Below, one piece after another: positions 1 to 11,084 of a stretch of DNA of 64,000 bases; position 1 is the first letter of the stretch, and each line of letters begins with the position of its first letter. The notes under the pieces are model-generated. The model saw only the letters and a program-made list of their open reading frames with translations. It did not search any database and was not told where the DNA came from. The translations under genes were made by a program, and so were the position numbers. Source of the DNA: Micropterus salmoides. Its lineage: Eukaryota > Chordata > Actinopteri > Centrarchiformes > Centrarchidae. The stretch lies in the NCBI RefSeq assembly GCF_014851395.1, contig NW_024043372.1, positions 5,469,490 to 5,533,489 of the forward strand, in the 5' to 3' direction.

Positions 1-690
1 CTTTCAGTGTTAATGTGTCCCACCTGTGCCTTGTTTGTCACCTTCCTAAGTATCTGTCTCTGTAACAGTTGTTGTTCATTTGTGTATGTTGTCGAGTCTC
101 TTTGCCATTTCCCTGAATTATTCTGATTATGTTATGATTCATGGTCCTTGGAAATCTGTTTTTGTTCTTGTTCTTTGGATTTGTTCTTAACTGGACTGCC
201 TGCCAGCTGTTTTCTGTAAGTTACCTTCACTTGGATAAAATAAACACAGTAAAGTGAATCTGGTGAATCTGGCCTCAGTGTCCAAATCTATGATTCCGTA
301 TCTGCATTTGACAAAACCTAACATCCATCCATCCGTCCATCGTCAACAGCTTATCCTACGTACATGGTAGTGGAGGGGCAGAAGCCAATCCCAGCTGGCA
401 TCGGGCGAGAGGCGGGTTACGCCCTTGACTTCATAGGATAAATACCTAGAATGTAATTAGGTTATTCCATCATAATAACTAATGAATAACACAAGCAGCT
501 CTTTTATGAACCCTGTAAAACCTCATTTCCCGATAGGAAGAAGGGGACATAGTCAAAAGTGATGCTCAAATGTTGCTTGGATATCTATAAAAACAACCAA
601 GTGTGGTATTTCATTTTGTTGAGGACCAGGGCTGCTAATATGTTGATTTACAGCAAGATGGACCAATCAGTTAAAGAAAAAGCCTGACAG
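1..690. other. 5' flank of gene A, repeat-bearing
   Basis: No gene is seen. Bases 1-300 are paralogous to 11441-11676 plus 12184-12260 (5' flank of gene B) and more loosely to 32330-32580 (5' flank of gene C), so this flank was duplicated with the gene. Bases about 324-425 hold part of a common teleost interspersed repeat (tandem CCAT, then a segment resembling 'cccagctggcatcgggcga'), also seen inverted at 47577-47700. Confidence 0.5.
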
Positions 691-700
691 GAATAATGCT

Positions 701-745
701 TGTTATATACAAAACTGAAAGCTCAGTGACAGGAAGAGGAAGAAG
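701..745 (+). promoter_or_regulatory. Candidate core promoter of gene A
   Basis: A TATATA stretch (704-709) lies about 180 bp before the start codon and is followed by a purine block AGGAAGAGGAAGAAG (731-745) resembling ETS/PU.1 sites. The same order, with variations, precedes exon 1 of genes B (about 14124-14166) and C (about 32861-32904). Assignment to a transcription factor is inference from the motif. Confidence 0.35.
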
Positions 746-886
746 ATGAGAAGTTGCGTGTGTAACATCTCAGGAAGCAGGTCTGGGCAGAAACAGCAGC
801 TCAACCAACTAATGAAAAGAGAAACTGACAAAACCAACTGGAGTTAAATAGTTTGACTGACGATTTCAACATCCAAGATCAACGAA

Positions 887-923
887 ATGAGGAGCTTTCT
901 TCTCTTCCTCTCACTAATGACAG
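887..923 (+). CDS. Gene A exon 1, signal peptide
   Basis: The ATG opens a short Leu/Phe-rich peptide (MRSFLLFLSLMT) ending in phase 1 at a GTAAAA donor. The same exon recurs in genes B-F, which fixes the start. Confidence 0.75.
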
Positions 924-3900
924 GTAAAAAGATATTTTCTGATTTACTAATTCATCCTGCACAACACTGACCCAACCTACAGTCTGTCAATAAAAGGTAA
1001 CTACACAGGTAGTTTTTGTGATTTGAATATCTGAATGTGCAGCCATCAGAGCTGATGTCTGAATATGATACAACATCCAGTCTGTTAATGAAAACATCTC
1101 TTTGTACACAGGAGGTAATGCTTTTTAATGAATTCATGTAGAATTGTTTTTGACAACTCATAAAGACTTAAACATGGTTTGCTAATATTGATAGTTATTT
1201 GTTGTGGTGTCTACTCTTAAACGTAAAGAAAATACAACCAGAAGTGAAAGTCGTGTAGTCCTGTATGTTCAGAAGATCCAAACAGGTGCAAGAACCAAAC
1301 TCATGATAACATTTCTAGCTGCCCTAACTGTGGCAGCAATATTCAAAAAAGGACCGGAGATTCACTGTTCGGTATATAATTGTAATGGCAGAATTATGAG
1401 TGACAATACAATTAATTAGAGCAGCAAAGATTCGATTTGATTAAATCTCCAAGTCTTTTGATAATTGATCAGTCAGTTTGAGTATTTAAAAACTTCTGTT
1501 TTCTACTCCTCTACGACAGTAAACTGAATATTTTTGGGTCACTGACAAAATAAGACATTTGAGGAAGTCATCATGGGTTTTAGGGAACACTGATTAGCAT
1601 AAACAACCACTACACAAACGCAAACACAGAAGGGCCAACTCCTCAGGTCAAGACTCTGCAGTCTACTTACATCTGAAGGACAGAGGACACTCGTTTGAGG
1701 ACCACCAGGTGCACATTTTAGACAGAGAAGATGGATGGGAACACTAACGAACCAGCGGTATCGATGACCCTGGCAAACGACCCCACTGAGGTTAAATAGC
1801 TGAGTTTCCCTGCCAGTCAGTCAGAACTGAAGAAGTCCTTTGGATGAGGGACGAAACGTCTTCCAGTATCTTCAACCAAGTCCAGTTACCCTTGACTTTA
1901 ACTTTCGTTAGAGTGCGACTTAAGTCACACACACAGTGACTTCAGACTGGACTTGAAACTCGTCCTCAAAAGACTTCAGACTCGACTCGGACTTGAGGTG
2001 CGGGACGCGTTTATTTTTAGGAAGCGTCTGGTGTTATTCCCTCCCTCCGTTACCTATAACATGCCTACGTAACACGTTGTATCTGCTATGTGCAGCCACA
2101 CGTGAGAGAGGACCACACCGGAAGCTGCTGAGCTATTTATCATAAACTTTGACTTTAAAACTTAATACAACAAGACCCAAACAAAGACGCGCTGAACGTA
2201 AATAGGTTAGTAACCTGAGGTTAGTAAACATGTTGAGCTCAGCATTGGCCATCTAACGTTAGCTTGCTTCTAGCATTTAGCTACGACCTACTGGAGGTTA
2301 ACTCCGACTGTCGTTCGTTATGAAAAGATGAATGAGGGTTTGTTTACTTGCCAAACTTGTGGTAGTCAATTAACGTAATCATTTATGTCCCGCTGGCTGC
2401 CATCACGTTAATTATTACCGTTGGCTGGAAAGAGGTTACAGGTTTATTGTTGATGTAACCTTACAGTTTTATTTAGTTATAATGTTACACTGGTTTGAGA
2501 GTCTGCAGGGTGTGTTTAAGCTGTCGTTGACTGCATTGCACATTGGTTGTGCTCTGTAAGTTAAAAACAGGTTACAGCTTTATTGATGACCATGTAACTT
2601 TACAGTTTCATTTAGTTAACTTTACACTGGGTTTAAGAGTCTGGGGAGTGTGTTGATTTACAGTAGTTAATAAGCTGCCATTAATTGCATTGCACATTAC
2701 ATGGTTGTGCTCTGTAAATGAAAAACAGGTTACAGTTACAGAATTCCTTATAGCCATGCAGTTTTATTAGCAACCCGGATTGAACGCAGCAGGTGATGCA
2801 ACATTCGTATTAACCACAAGAGACTTGAGACTTGAATTGGACTCTTGCTCAGAGACTCTGTTAGACACTAATGTAACTAATTTATGTGAATATGAAGCCT
2901 TAAGACCCCTGTTTGTATGGCCCTGGGTATCATTCATTGTCAACATCTCCAAGAAACATGGCCTGTATCACCACCACCTTATAATTGTGAGATGTTTACA
3001 GATGTCATGGACCACACTGAAAGGTTTGCAGCTTAGAACTGCTGCCTTGAGGTAGCTAAGCTTTGAATACAGTATTTACATTTGGATAGATTCCAGTTTA
3101 ATCCAGTACATTTTTAAACAAAGCCATTTAAACAAATCAGCCCCATTTATCATCTGCATTTACTAAGTATTGGCCATTTAGAAACAATGAACACGAGCTA
3201 AAAGTTTACACGGTGAACTTGTTAGCAAACTGTTGATCCAAACACATCCAGCAGAAACACAGCAATACCAGCATTCATTTTGAGCCGAGTGTCTGGCCAC
3301 CTGAACAATGTGAGCCCCAAAATTTACTCTGTTTTACCAGCTGATTGGTCCAGATAGTCACAGCTTCAAAAAAAAAACAAACAACAACAACAGGAGGGTA
3401 GTTTTCCAGAGCAGTATTGTGATCAACAAGACTAAAGAAGTTTAAAAGACAGTAGAAACTAATAACAGCAGAGCTCATCCTCACACTCTATATTTCCTCC
3501 TACAGCCATTAACTGATTCATCTTTGTGTCTACTGATGCAGAAAGAGTTCATTCAGACTGCTGCAGTTGCTCTGGGATTGTTTCAGTGTCTGACATGATG
3601 TGAACTTTTGTCTTTGTCTGATCTACAGGTTGTGAGGCCTCGTCTGAAGCGTCTAAAGTGAAGGGATGCAGAAAAGGATGGGTTGAATTCACCTGCAAAT
3701 ATCCAACAACTGAAACATATAAACATATTAATGTAGTTATTCCCAAAAAAACAACCATAAAAAGCACTAAAAAGGATGTTTGGGAAAAAAACAGAAGAAT
3801 TTCACTGTACCATGATACAAAAAGTAAAACTCTCAGGGTGGCCATTAAACAAATACAGCAAGAGGACTCTGGGACGTACACGTGTAAATTTAATGACAAT

Positions 3901-6900
3901 GAAATCAAGAAACTGGAATTGGAAGTTGGTAAGAGAAACACAAAATATAATACAACAAATAAACATAAATATTCTAACCTAACATGTAACAACTCAATGC
4001 ACATGTAATTAATAACATTTTCAGAAACTTGATTTTGAGGGACACATCAAGCCAAAGATTGTTGATAACAGATTGAATCATAAGTCAGATATTTAAAGTT
4101 TGGAGCCATCAGCTCAAACTTATGAACGTTTGTGTACACTGTAATTCATTCCCAAGCTTAAACACTTTATTCTGTATTTTGTAAACTTGCTATCACATCA
4201 CATCATTTTGTCTTCTGTTTGCAAAAAAGCAGAATTATTACACTTTGCTATATATGAGATAAGATGCATTTCCATCCATAGCACATTATTAGTGATATTT
4301 TTTGATCAGCTGAGTCACAAAATTTTAAAACTCCACATGTATCAAACAGCCTTTTCACAACCTTTTTATAATTTATCTGAATGGTTTTGTGTTGTTCTTT
4401 TTATTTTCTTATGTTTAACCACTCCTTTGAATTCTTGCTGTGTTTTATATTTTGGGATTTTCTGTGCACCTGTGAAGAACATGCTACTTCTGGTTTTAAA
4501 AGGTGCTATATAAACAACATGTCTATGAAGATTCTCAGTCATTCAGGTCATAGTTATCCAACGAAGGTTAAAATGAAGGGCAACTGGACTTGGTTGAAGC
4601 TACTGGAAGACGTTTCGTATCCTTTGGATACTTCTTCAGTTCTGAAGAAGTCCTTTGGATAAGGGACGAAACGTCTTCCAGTAGCTTCAACCAAGTCCAG
4701 TTGCCCTTCATTTTAACCTTCGTTGGATATAGAAACAACATTTTCCTATTTACTTACATTTCACTTTTTTGCCTTGTTTATTTGCAGAGACAGACGGCTG
4801 CCAGAGACAATTTATTCAAACTGCGTACAGAACAGCTAAAACCACCATCACATGTGATTACACAGGAAAAAAATACAAGTTCTTCTGCAAAGACAACGGT
4901 TTCATCTGTGAGGATATTTTATCAACAAAATCCTCTCTGAAGTCAAAGGGGACATTCACTCTCACAGAAACCAACAGTAGCTTCAGCGTGTCCATCAGTA
5001 ACGTGTCCTCACATGATGCTGGTGTCTACTGGTGTGGAGTGGAAACACGTGAAGGAAGTTACAGAGCTGCTCTCAGAAAGATAAAGCTGGAGGTTAAAGG
5101 TGAGCAGCACACATCTGACACTTTGAGCTTTGATTTACTCACACAGATAATTTTGGTGTCTCTGAAATATGTTGTCACTCAAATGCTGTCTGTCTGTCTG
5201 TCTCTCTACAGCTTTTATTACTAACTTTACAAAGTCTCCAACTGTTGGACAAAATCTCACATACTATTGTAAAAATCGAAGTGATTCTCTGACAAACATG
5301 TTCATCTGTAAGGGAGAAGATCCATCTATATGTCAACCTCTAGTAAGCACCTCACAGCCCAACAAGAACACCGGGAAGTTTTCCATGAAGGAGGACAAAG
5401 ACAAGAAATATACCATAACAGTGAGAGAAGTAACAACAGACGACACTGGGACATACTGGTGTGGAGCAGAAACCACTAACGAAACACGCAGCAACAAATT
5501 CTTCCACAAAATGGTGATGACTGTAGGTGAGTGATGTTGTTTTATTGTGTAGATGTAATCTGACCCTGGTTCTCATTCATGGCAAGAGCATCCCATTGGA
5601 CCTGTTCTATTATGGCAAAAATCACTATATTTTGGTCAATATTCAGATCACAATTAATTAACACGATTAGTCGTTGACTTTAGAAATATTTTTCAAAATT
5701 AAACAGTGGATTTCCTTAAAGTTTAAATACAACTCTACTGAAAATCAAAAAAGTAAATGTAGTAAGCTGTCATATGCTTATGACTCTCTCCTGACTTATC
5801 TGAATGAGTTTAGGGTCTGCCACAGTGTGAAAGGATCGTCTAACAGCTGAATTGGTTTTAACTTTCTTGATGACACAAAGCTCTCTGCTCATCATCTTTG
5901 CTCCAGCTGAACAAATATGCCACATAACACACTGGATTATTAACACAAGTAAAAATGAGAACATCACTGTGAAACAGAATGTGTCACATTTTGTTTTACC
6001 TCAATTATCATATTTTCATTGAAAGACAAAATAATTAAAAATGATACTGTATGTGAAGAAGCAAACTGTTCTTCATTACTAATAAGCCACTTAATTATCC
6101 TCAAAGTATTTGACTTTTTTTCAAATGGCAGTCAGCTGTGATACCCTGTCACTGGCAGACTCAGTCTGCATCAAGATCACTTGATGCTATTTATGCTCTT
6201 GTTTTCATTTCCTGCACATGTTCAGAGCAGCGTGCTGCAGTGACGTGAGCAGCAGGACTGTATGAGCAACAACCAAAAAGCTGCTGAGTTTTATCAACAC
6301 AGATCTACTGTTGAGTGTTTCACTATGCATGTTTTGAAATGTTCCTGTTCCAAACTGGCTGTAAAGAGAACTTTCTGTCAGAAAAGAAATAAGAGAATTT
6401 TCCACAATGTCAACTATTAATTTTACTGTTACTACAAAAGGTCTGTAACACAATAGACGTTTTTTTAATAGCAGATGTTTTGAATTGTCACAGCAGGAAG
6501 AGCACAGGTTATTAATATAATAATAGTGATGGTTTCTATGTCAAGTGTCCCAGTAAGTCACAAGTCAGCATGAACAACACCAGGACGCTGAAACTGAAGC
6601 GGCTAAATTAATCTGAAATTTAAACTCAAGGCCAATTTAATAAATGTAAAGAGTATCACCAACTTCATCCACATCTCCTGTTATTTCAACCCAGTCAACT
6701 ACTGTGTCTGCTGAGAGTCGTGGTAAGAGAGCATGTTTGATATCTTAAACCTTCTGCTGCAGAAGAGCAAGAGGCGTGGGAGGAGGAATGTTTTAAAAAC
6801 TTTTAAAATGTACTCCTAAATTCCTCAACACAGCTCCAGATGATGATGACCCATGCTGACTGTGTTTTAAACAGGTCTATAAAGACTGTTACACAGTAGA

Positions 6901-7342
6901 CTGTATTCAAAGCAAATGTTTTGACTTGTCACAGTAGAAAAAGGTTTTATTAACAATAATTATGTATCCTTTTCTATTTAATTGTCCCAGTAAGTCATAA
7001 CAGTGAGTCAGCATGAACAACACCAGGACCCTGGAACTGAAGCAGCTAAATAAACTCAGTCTCATTCAATTCAATTCAATTCAAATTAGCTTTATTGGCA
7101 TGAATGTGTAACAACAATATTGCCAAAGCATCTTACAAACTACATAAGAACAATCAACCCCATACATTTCATTAAACAAGTAATTAAAGTGTAAAATAAT
7201 TAAAGCATATGTGTGTTTGTGTAAGAAAAATTTAAATATATTTAAAAAAATTTAATAAAATAAATAAATAAAACATTAAGCATCTGTGTGTGTAAACAAA
7301 AATATATTAAAAAGTTAAAATAAAATAAATAAATAAACAGTA

Positions 7343-7383
<41 letters not shown>

Positions 7384-9943
7384 AAAAAAATGAATGAGAC
7401 ACTTGTAGCTCATTTCCTGGACCAAAGTGACTTACAATTGCTATATATATCAGAGGTTGCACGCCTCAGGAACAACTAGGGGTTAAGTGTCTTGTTCATG
7501 GACACACTGATGGATGTATCACAATCTCACACATCAAAGGCGTGTGGATTATCCACTGCTCCATCACCACCCCTAAATTTAATATTTAAGTTCTGTAAAT
7601 GTCCACTTAAATCTACTCAACACAAACAAATCTGAATGGTAATAACCCGTATTTAATGTTATTTAAACACGTCTGGACATTTTTTTGTGGTTTATCTTGC
7701 AGGTGGCTCTCAGGTCGTCGTTACTGTGATCGTCTGTGTAGCTGTGCTGCTGCTGCTGTTTGTGCTGATGTTGATCCTAATCTACAAACGTAAGAGTTAT
7801 TACCAGTTTGCAGAAGAAACACGCACATGTTGCCCACAGAAAACCACATTTACACCAGCTCCACCCTGTGAGGAGGTGATGACTAAAAATACCAAAGCAG
7901 ACACACTGTATGATATTAGTAGTGACTAGACATGATGTATTTTTCATGACTGATTTTGAAGATTTTTTTCTAGCTTTCATCTTTGCTCATTTCTGATGAT
8001 AAACAGTGTTAGTTAAGTCCTGCTCCATGAAACCACACTGGAAAATACAAAGTCCAGATTGCAACCTACCTGGACAGTACAGGTGGATTAGGTAGATAAA
8101 GAGATGTATGAATTTGATGAAATGTGATGAAATTATTACACTTTATGTCCTTATGTCGGCTTGCTTTCTTTTTCTTTCTTCCAGGATTTTCACATTTAAA
8201 GAACACAAGAAAACAAGCAGCAGCACAGAACCTCAAAGAGGTCAGTGCATGAATGAATATTTCTGCATCTACTTTGTTTGTAGAATTGATGTTGCTGGAA
8301 ATGTTGTGCAATAGTTATATTACTCATTTCTGAGTGATGTCAGATATTTAAGTATTTGGATTTCAAGAATAAGATTTTTAAAACTCTTGTTTACAGTAAT
8401 AGACAAAAATAAAACCAACTAGAACTGTTGCTAAACGGGGTCCAAGCCTCCTGGTGCAAGCCGCCCCGCCCCCCGGTACTGGGAACCGCGATGCCTTGCA
8501 TTCTTGGGTTCCCAGTCCACTCGGGCTTGGACCCCTAATAAATATTGGCCAACAATGACTTAGCGTTTTCACTCTTGCAGTGACAGAATCTCGCTCCATC
8601 TGGAATTAATCAATTCTATACCTGTTTGTATTTTACAGTTTTTCTCAATTGCTTTGTCAAACTTTATGACTATGAACATTAGGTCAGTTGTTCATGTGAC
8701 TATAGTCATTTATTAATGATTTGGTACAAAATGCACTGAGCAAGCCTTGCGGATCTAATACTAATTTGTTTGTTACTGAATCATATTTCTTTCAAATGCA
8801 ATTATACACATGTTCAATGCTTTTACATAGCGATCCGGGTTGGCAGGTCACCTGCAAAGTCATGGCTGCCAGAGCTAATCTGGTCAATTTTCCAAATAAA
8901 ACACCCTGGGCAGACTGTTGATCTTAAAACAACAATAAACAATGTTAAAACAGGCAAAAAAATAAAACATTTAACTACGTAGGCTACTTAATCATTGTAG
9001 AAGCAAAAAAAGCAAGCACTGATTACTAATGTCAGCAATATCCAGCAGGCAAAATGCTCTGATTCTGAAATGCTCCCTGTGGATATGCAGCCTGTAGACA
9101 GCAGAACAAGTCCAGAGTCAACGCCACACCTGTTCCAGTATGCCGGCTGTGGCTTTTCACACACACATCGTTCCACCTCTATTACTACCAACAATCTCGA
9201 CTCAGAGACGGATCAAATTGGACCCTCATTTCCGGCTCGGTACCTTTCATACAGCACAACGAACCGGCATATTGGCATCCTGGAAAATAAGGCTGTGTGA
9301 AAGCTCCTTTAGGCTAGATGGGGAACAATTAAATGTTGGACCTGGGGAAAAATCGGAATCGAGCATTAAGGCCTGCAGTCTGAACGTAGCCAAAAAGATC
9401 CGATCTGTATCGGATTTGGACAGTTCACACTGTTACATAAAGATAAGCCTTGAGTCACATATGGCCTGTAGTCTGAACGTAGCCATAGAGTTGTGTGCTG
9501 AATGTACCATGTGGTTTGAGGATTTGACTTCTGGAGATTTGACATTTGTAAGTTTATTCCAGTAAATGTGACAAATCGATTGAGAGAAACTGTAAGCTGT
9601 AATGAGGATGTTTTGTACTGAGAGTGCTTCTTATGAGTTTGATATGATTTGTTGTTGAAGCTGTTTTGTTCATCTCTCCACTCATTATGTCTACAAGGAG
9701 TTTCAGCAGCACATCCAGAAGCCAGACTCAGGAAATGAGATGAACTGGATTTTTGCCAGTGTAAACTCTCCCACAAACCCCTCTGCCTTGCTGTATTACT
9801 CTACCGTCTACTTTCAAAGCAGTTCTGCTTGTGAGGCACTGATTGTCAAACCCGGCTCTGCTGCCTGTGAATATTCTACTGTGATGTACAGGATTCACTC
9901 TTCATCCAGGTTTAGGAGTTTAGCACTGATCTGTAATGATTAG
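887..9943 (+). CDS. Gene A: three-Ig CD300/pIgR-like receptor with damaged stalk and tail exons
   Basis: Exons: 887-923 signal peptide, 3629-3928 D1, 4788-5099 D2, 5212-5526 D3, 6654-6722 stalk, 7703-7789 TM, 8185-8240 juxtamembrane, 9683-9943 tail. All extracellular joins are phase 1. The three V-type domains carry the core cysteine pairs (FTC..YTC; TITC..YWC; YYC..YWC); D2 and D3 also have the extra C-C' cysteine pair (FFC/FIC; FIC/SIC) typical of the CD300/pIgR family. Two defects are visible. The stalk exon has lost about 58 bp containing its pyrimidine tract, and the tail exon has CT in place of the AG acceptor. The gene could still give a membrane protein by skipping the stalk and reading through the TM exon to TAG at 7927-7929, adding a tail of about 46 residues. 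Family assignment is firm at superfamily level; the CD300/pIgR label rests on motif recognition. Confidence 0.75.
924..3628 (+). other. Gene A intron 1
   Basis: About 2.7 kb without supported coding. It is paralogous to much of gene B intron 1 (14339-16798), including stretches 955-1420 and 2700-3630. A segment at about 1815-1905 resembles one arm of the palindrome at 4555-4729. A run CTTCAGACTCGACTCGGACT near 1970-1990 is repetitive and recurs near 15440. Confidence 0.5.
3629..3928 (+). CDS. Gene A exon 2, Ig V-type domain D1
   Basis: 300 nt, phase 1 to 1. It begins GCEASSE, has the B-strand cysteine in EFTCKY, a WEKN segment, and the F-strand motif EDSGTYTCKF. It lacks the extra C-C' cysteine pair seen in D2 and D3. 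Confidence 0.8.
3929..4787 (+). other. Gene A intron 2
   Basis: The intron contains a repeat-like stretch (about 4380-4515) shared with genes B and C and a palindromic insertion (4555-4729) absent from gene B. Confidence 0.5.
4555..4729. repeat. 175-bp inverted repeat (64-bp arms)
   Basis: Bases 4555-4618 and 4666-4729 are reverse complements, and the loop holds a second near-palindrome (4631-4650, CTTCTTCAGTTCTGAAGAAG). Gene B and C introns at the matching place lack it, so it is an insertion. One arm matches 1815-1905. The block CTGAAGA ... GGGACGAAACGTC resembles sequences of fish Penelope-like elements, which are known to carry hammerhead-ribozyme motifs; that assignment is tentative. 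Confidence 0.65.
4788..5099 (+). CDS. Gene A exon 3, Ig V-type domain D2
   Basis: 312 nt with acceptor TTTGCAG and donor GTGAGC. Motifs: TITCDYTG, KFFCKDNGFIC (extra cysteine pair), SSHDAGVYWCG. This is the CD300/pIgR V-domain signature and the most conserved exon between the genes of the cluster. Confidence 0.85.
5212..5526 (+). CDS. Gene A exon 3b (exon 4), Ig V-type domain D3
   Basis: 315 nt after a TGTC-rich acceptor tract. Motifs: LTYYCKN, FICKGEDPSIC, DDTGTYWCGAE. If the following intron is retained, the frame ends after two codons (VGE stop, 5532-5534), which would give a secreted three-Ig form; the same read-through stop exists in B, D and E. Confidence 0.85.
6654..6722 (+). pseudogene. 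Gene A stalk exon with destroyed acceptor
   Basis: 69 nt encoding a Ser/Thr/Pro stalk (SPTSSTSPVISTQSTTVSAE) with an intact GTAAGA donor. Against the two intact copies in gene B, about 58 bp just before the exon is missing, including the TTTTTTTCAG tract. The remaining AAAGAG leaves an AG but no pyrimidine tract, so the exon is probably skipped. Skipping keeps the frame (phase 1 on both sides). Confidence 0.6.
7346..7380 (+). repeat. (GT)n microsatellite
   Basis: Uninterrupted GT dinucleotides. The two gene B counterparts (21248-21281 and about 23498-23530) are interrupted by AT or GC steps. Confidence 0.9.
7418..7566 (-). repeat. SINE fragment, minus strand
   Basis: Matches the tRNA-derived SINE that is most complete at 59084-59287: shared blocks include CAAAGTGACTTACAATTGCT and AACTAGGGGTTAAGTGTCTT. 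Confidence 0.6.
7703..7789 (+). CDS. Gene A transmembrane exon
   Basis: 87 nt, GGSQ then VVVTVIVCVAVLLLLFVLML and ILIYK. The donor after AAAC is GTAAGA. Read-through without splicing stays open to 7929 and ends in LYDISSD. Confidence 0.8.
7790..7929 (+). CDS. Alternative read-through cytoplasmic tail of gene A
   Basis: The TM exon frame continues through the donor for 46 further codons to TAG 7927-7929 (starts RKSYYQFAEE, ends YDISSD). Related but broken sequence follows the TM exons of B (stop 25401-25403), C (stop after KSYL) and E. It may be an old alternative terminal exon. No canonical ITIM is seen; the tyrosines are in YYQF and YDIS. Confidence 0.4.
8185..8240 (+). CDS. Gene A juxtamembrane cytoplasmic exon
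   Basis: 56 nt following CTTCCAG; with the C left over from the TM exon it reads RFSHLKNTRKQAAAQNLKE and leaves phase 0 at a GTCAGT donor. The same exon is at 25545-25600 (B) and 42223-42278 (C). Confidence 0.65.
8437..8535. repeat. GC-rich foldback insertion
   Basis: Perfect 12-bp inverted ends GGGGTCCAAGCC (8437-8448) and GGCTTGGACCCC (8524-8535), with a nested pair GGGAACC and GGGTTCCC inside. The equivalent places in genes B (about 25750) and C (about 42440) lack it, so it is a small inserted element, much richer in GC than its surroundings. Confidence 0.6.
8636..9592. mobile_element. Non-autonomous IS630/Tc-like element with TA target duplication
   Basis: The left end CAGTTTTTCTCAATTGCTTT (8636 on) and the reverse complement of the right end (CAGTTTCTCTCAATCGATTT, ending 9592) are terminal inverted repeats. 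TA flanks both sides (8634-8635, 9593-9594). The left end matches the transposase-bearing element that starts at 28676. The inside has no transposase frame. Confidence 0.65.
9683..9943 (+). pseudogene. Gene A tail exon, acceptor lost
   Basis: Aligns codon for codon with the B and C tail exons (HYVYKEFQQH, then MNWIFASVN). The AG acceptor of B and C (27060-27061; 43105-43106) is CT here (9681-9682), and the first tail tyrosine (IYA in B and C) is Phe. One ITIM-type motif survives (LYYSTV). After CEYSTV the sequence diverges and the later tyrosines are lost. A weak in-frame alternative acceptor is TTTCAG before 9707. Confidence 0.6.
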
Positions 9944-10369
9944 ATGAGTCTTTTTGTTTGTCTTTGCTCCTGAAGCTTGTAAACTGTTTAAATCCATATT
10001 ACAGCTGATTATTATCCACTGATTTAACAAGAAATGTTTGAAGAAATATGCTTGATGTTTTAACTTTTGCCATTTCATGGTTGTAAGGACAACTGTTCAG
10101 ATGGCAAAGTTGGTCTGCAGGTTGGTCATAAAAATGTGGACATTAATTGATACCAGATGATGAATGCTAATGACTTTAAGGATCCCCTGACTTTTCCTCC
10201 AAAGCCACGATGAGGTTGAAATTTCTGGTTTTGGGTGAAATATCTCAACAACTCTTGGATGGATCATCATGAGAAGAAATTCCCGCAGAGTGCACGATCA
10301 GGCAAAAGGCGGTTCCCATTTGGTGCAGCCGAAGAAAAGCAAATGCAGCCACCTTGGTCCCGCAAGGTT

Positions 10370-10445
10370 TCATTCAATTCAATTCAATTCAATTCAATTT
10401 TATTTATATAGCGCCAACAGTTATCTCACAGCGCTTTTCATAAAA
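10370..10445. repeat. (ATTCA)n with attached interspersed repeat
   Basis: Tandem ATTCA copies run into TTTTATTTATATAGCGCC, a widespread teleost repeat beginning. Confidence 0.6.
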
Positions 10446-11084
10446 GAGCAGGTTTACTTTTACCCTACTTTTTTTTTTAAACATTTAATTTTTAACAAAA
10501 CATTTTACACATGTAAAAATCTTAGTTTGTAAAGTAGTAACTAAATCTGTTAGATAAATGTAGTGGAGTAAAAAGTACAATATTTGTGAGAAAATACTCA
10601 CTCTACACATAGTGCATCAAAGGGGGTAGATACCCAGTGGAAGCAGTAAGAGTTAACAAAGAGTGCAGTCAAGACAGGAAAGTGTTAAAGTTAATAGAGG
10701 AAGAAGAGCACACGAAGTGCATGTCAGAGGTTATCAGAGGAAGTGACCTCAGAAGAGATGAGTGTTCAAGAGCTTGGCATGTGGCATGTGGCAGCTCGTT
10801 CCACCATTGTCGTTTCACATTGTGCTTCCCCTTCTTCCAGTTATTTGCCTCTCAAAATATCTCATCAGCTTCAAATATAGATGTATTGCTCATTTCATTT
10901 TCAGAAAATTCTGTTTAAGAATTAGGATTTATTTGAAGTATAGCTGCAGTCAAGGTTTATAATGGATTGTATGCACGTAGAATTTAGGTTCACCTAGAAA
11001 AAAAATGCTAAAAACTGCATTTTATTAAACTGATGATGTCAAATATGAGAGCTCATTACACACCAGTAACACAACTAACCAGTG

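Larger units (their letters stand above)
5527..7702 (+). other. Gene A intron between D3 and TM (contains stalk exon)
   Basis: This is the single-copy counterpart of the 2.25 kb unit repeated inside gene B. It holds the stalk exon (6654-6722), an ATTCA-started interspersed repeat (about 7064-7190), a GT microsatellite (about 7346-7380) and a SINE fragment (about 7418-7566). Confidence 0.6.

Noticed and set aside
1204..1419. 71-residue frame repeated at 14826-15041
   Set aside because: Same reason: recent duplication of intron 1 without evidence of coding.
2767..3055. Open frame shared by gene A and gene B introns (also 15862-16227)
   Set aside because: It sits in duplicated intron DNA, has no splice support, and the gene C counterpart is not open. 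Shared because the intron was duplicated.
3549..4004. Minus-strand frames opposite the Ig exons in A-E
   Set aside because: Shadows of the plus-strand Ig exons, which have domain motifs and GT/AG borders.
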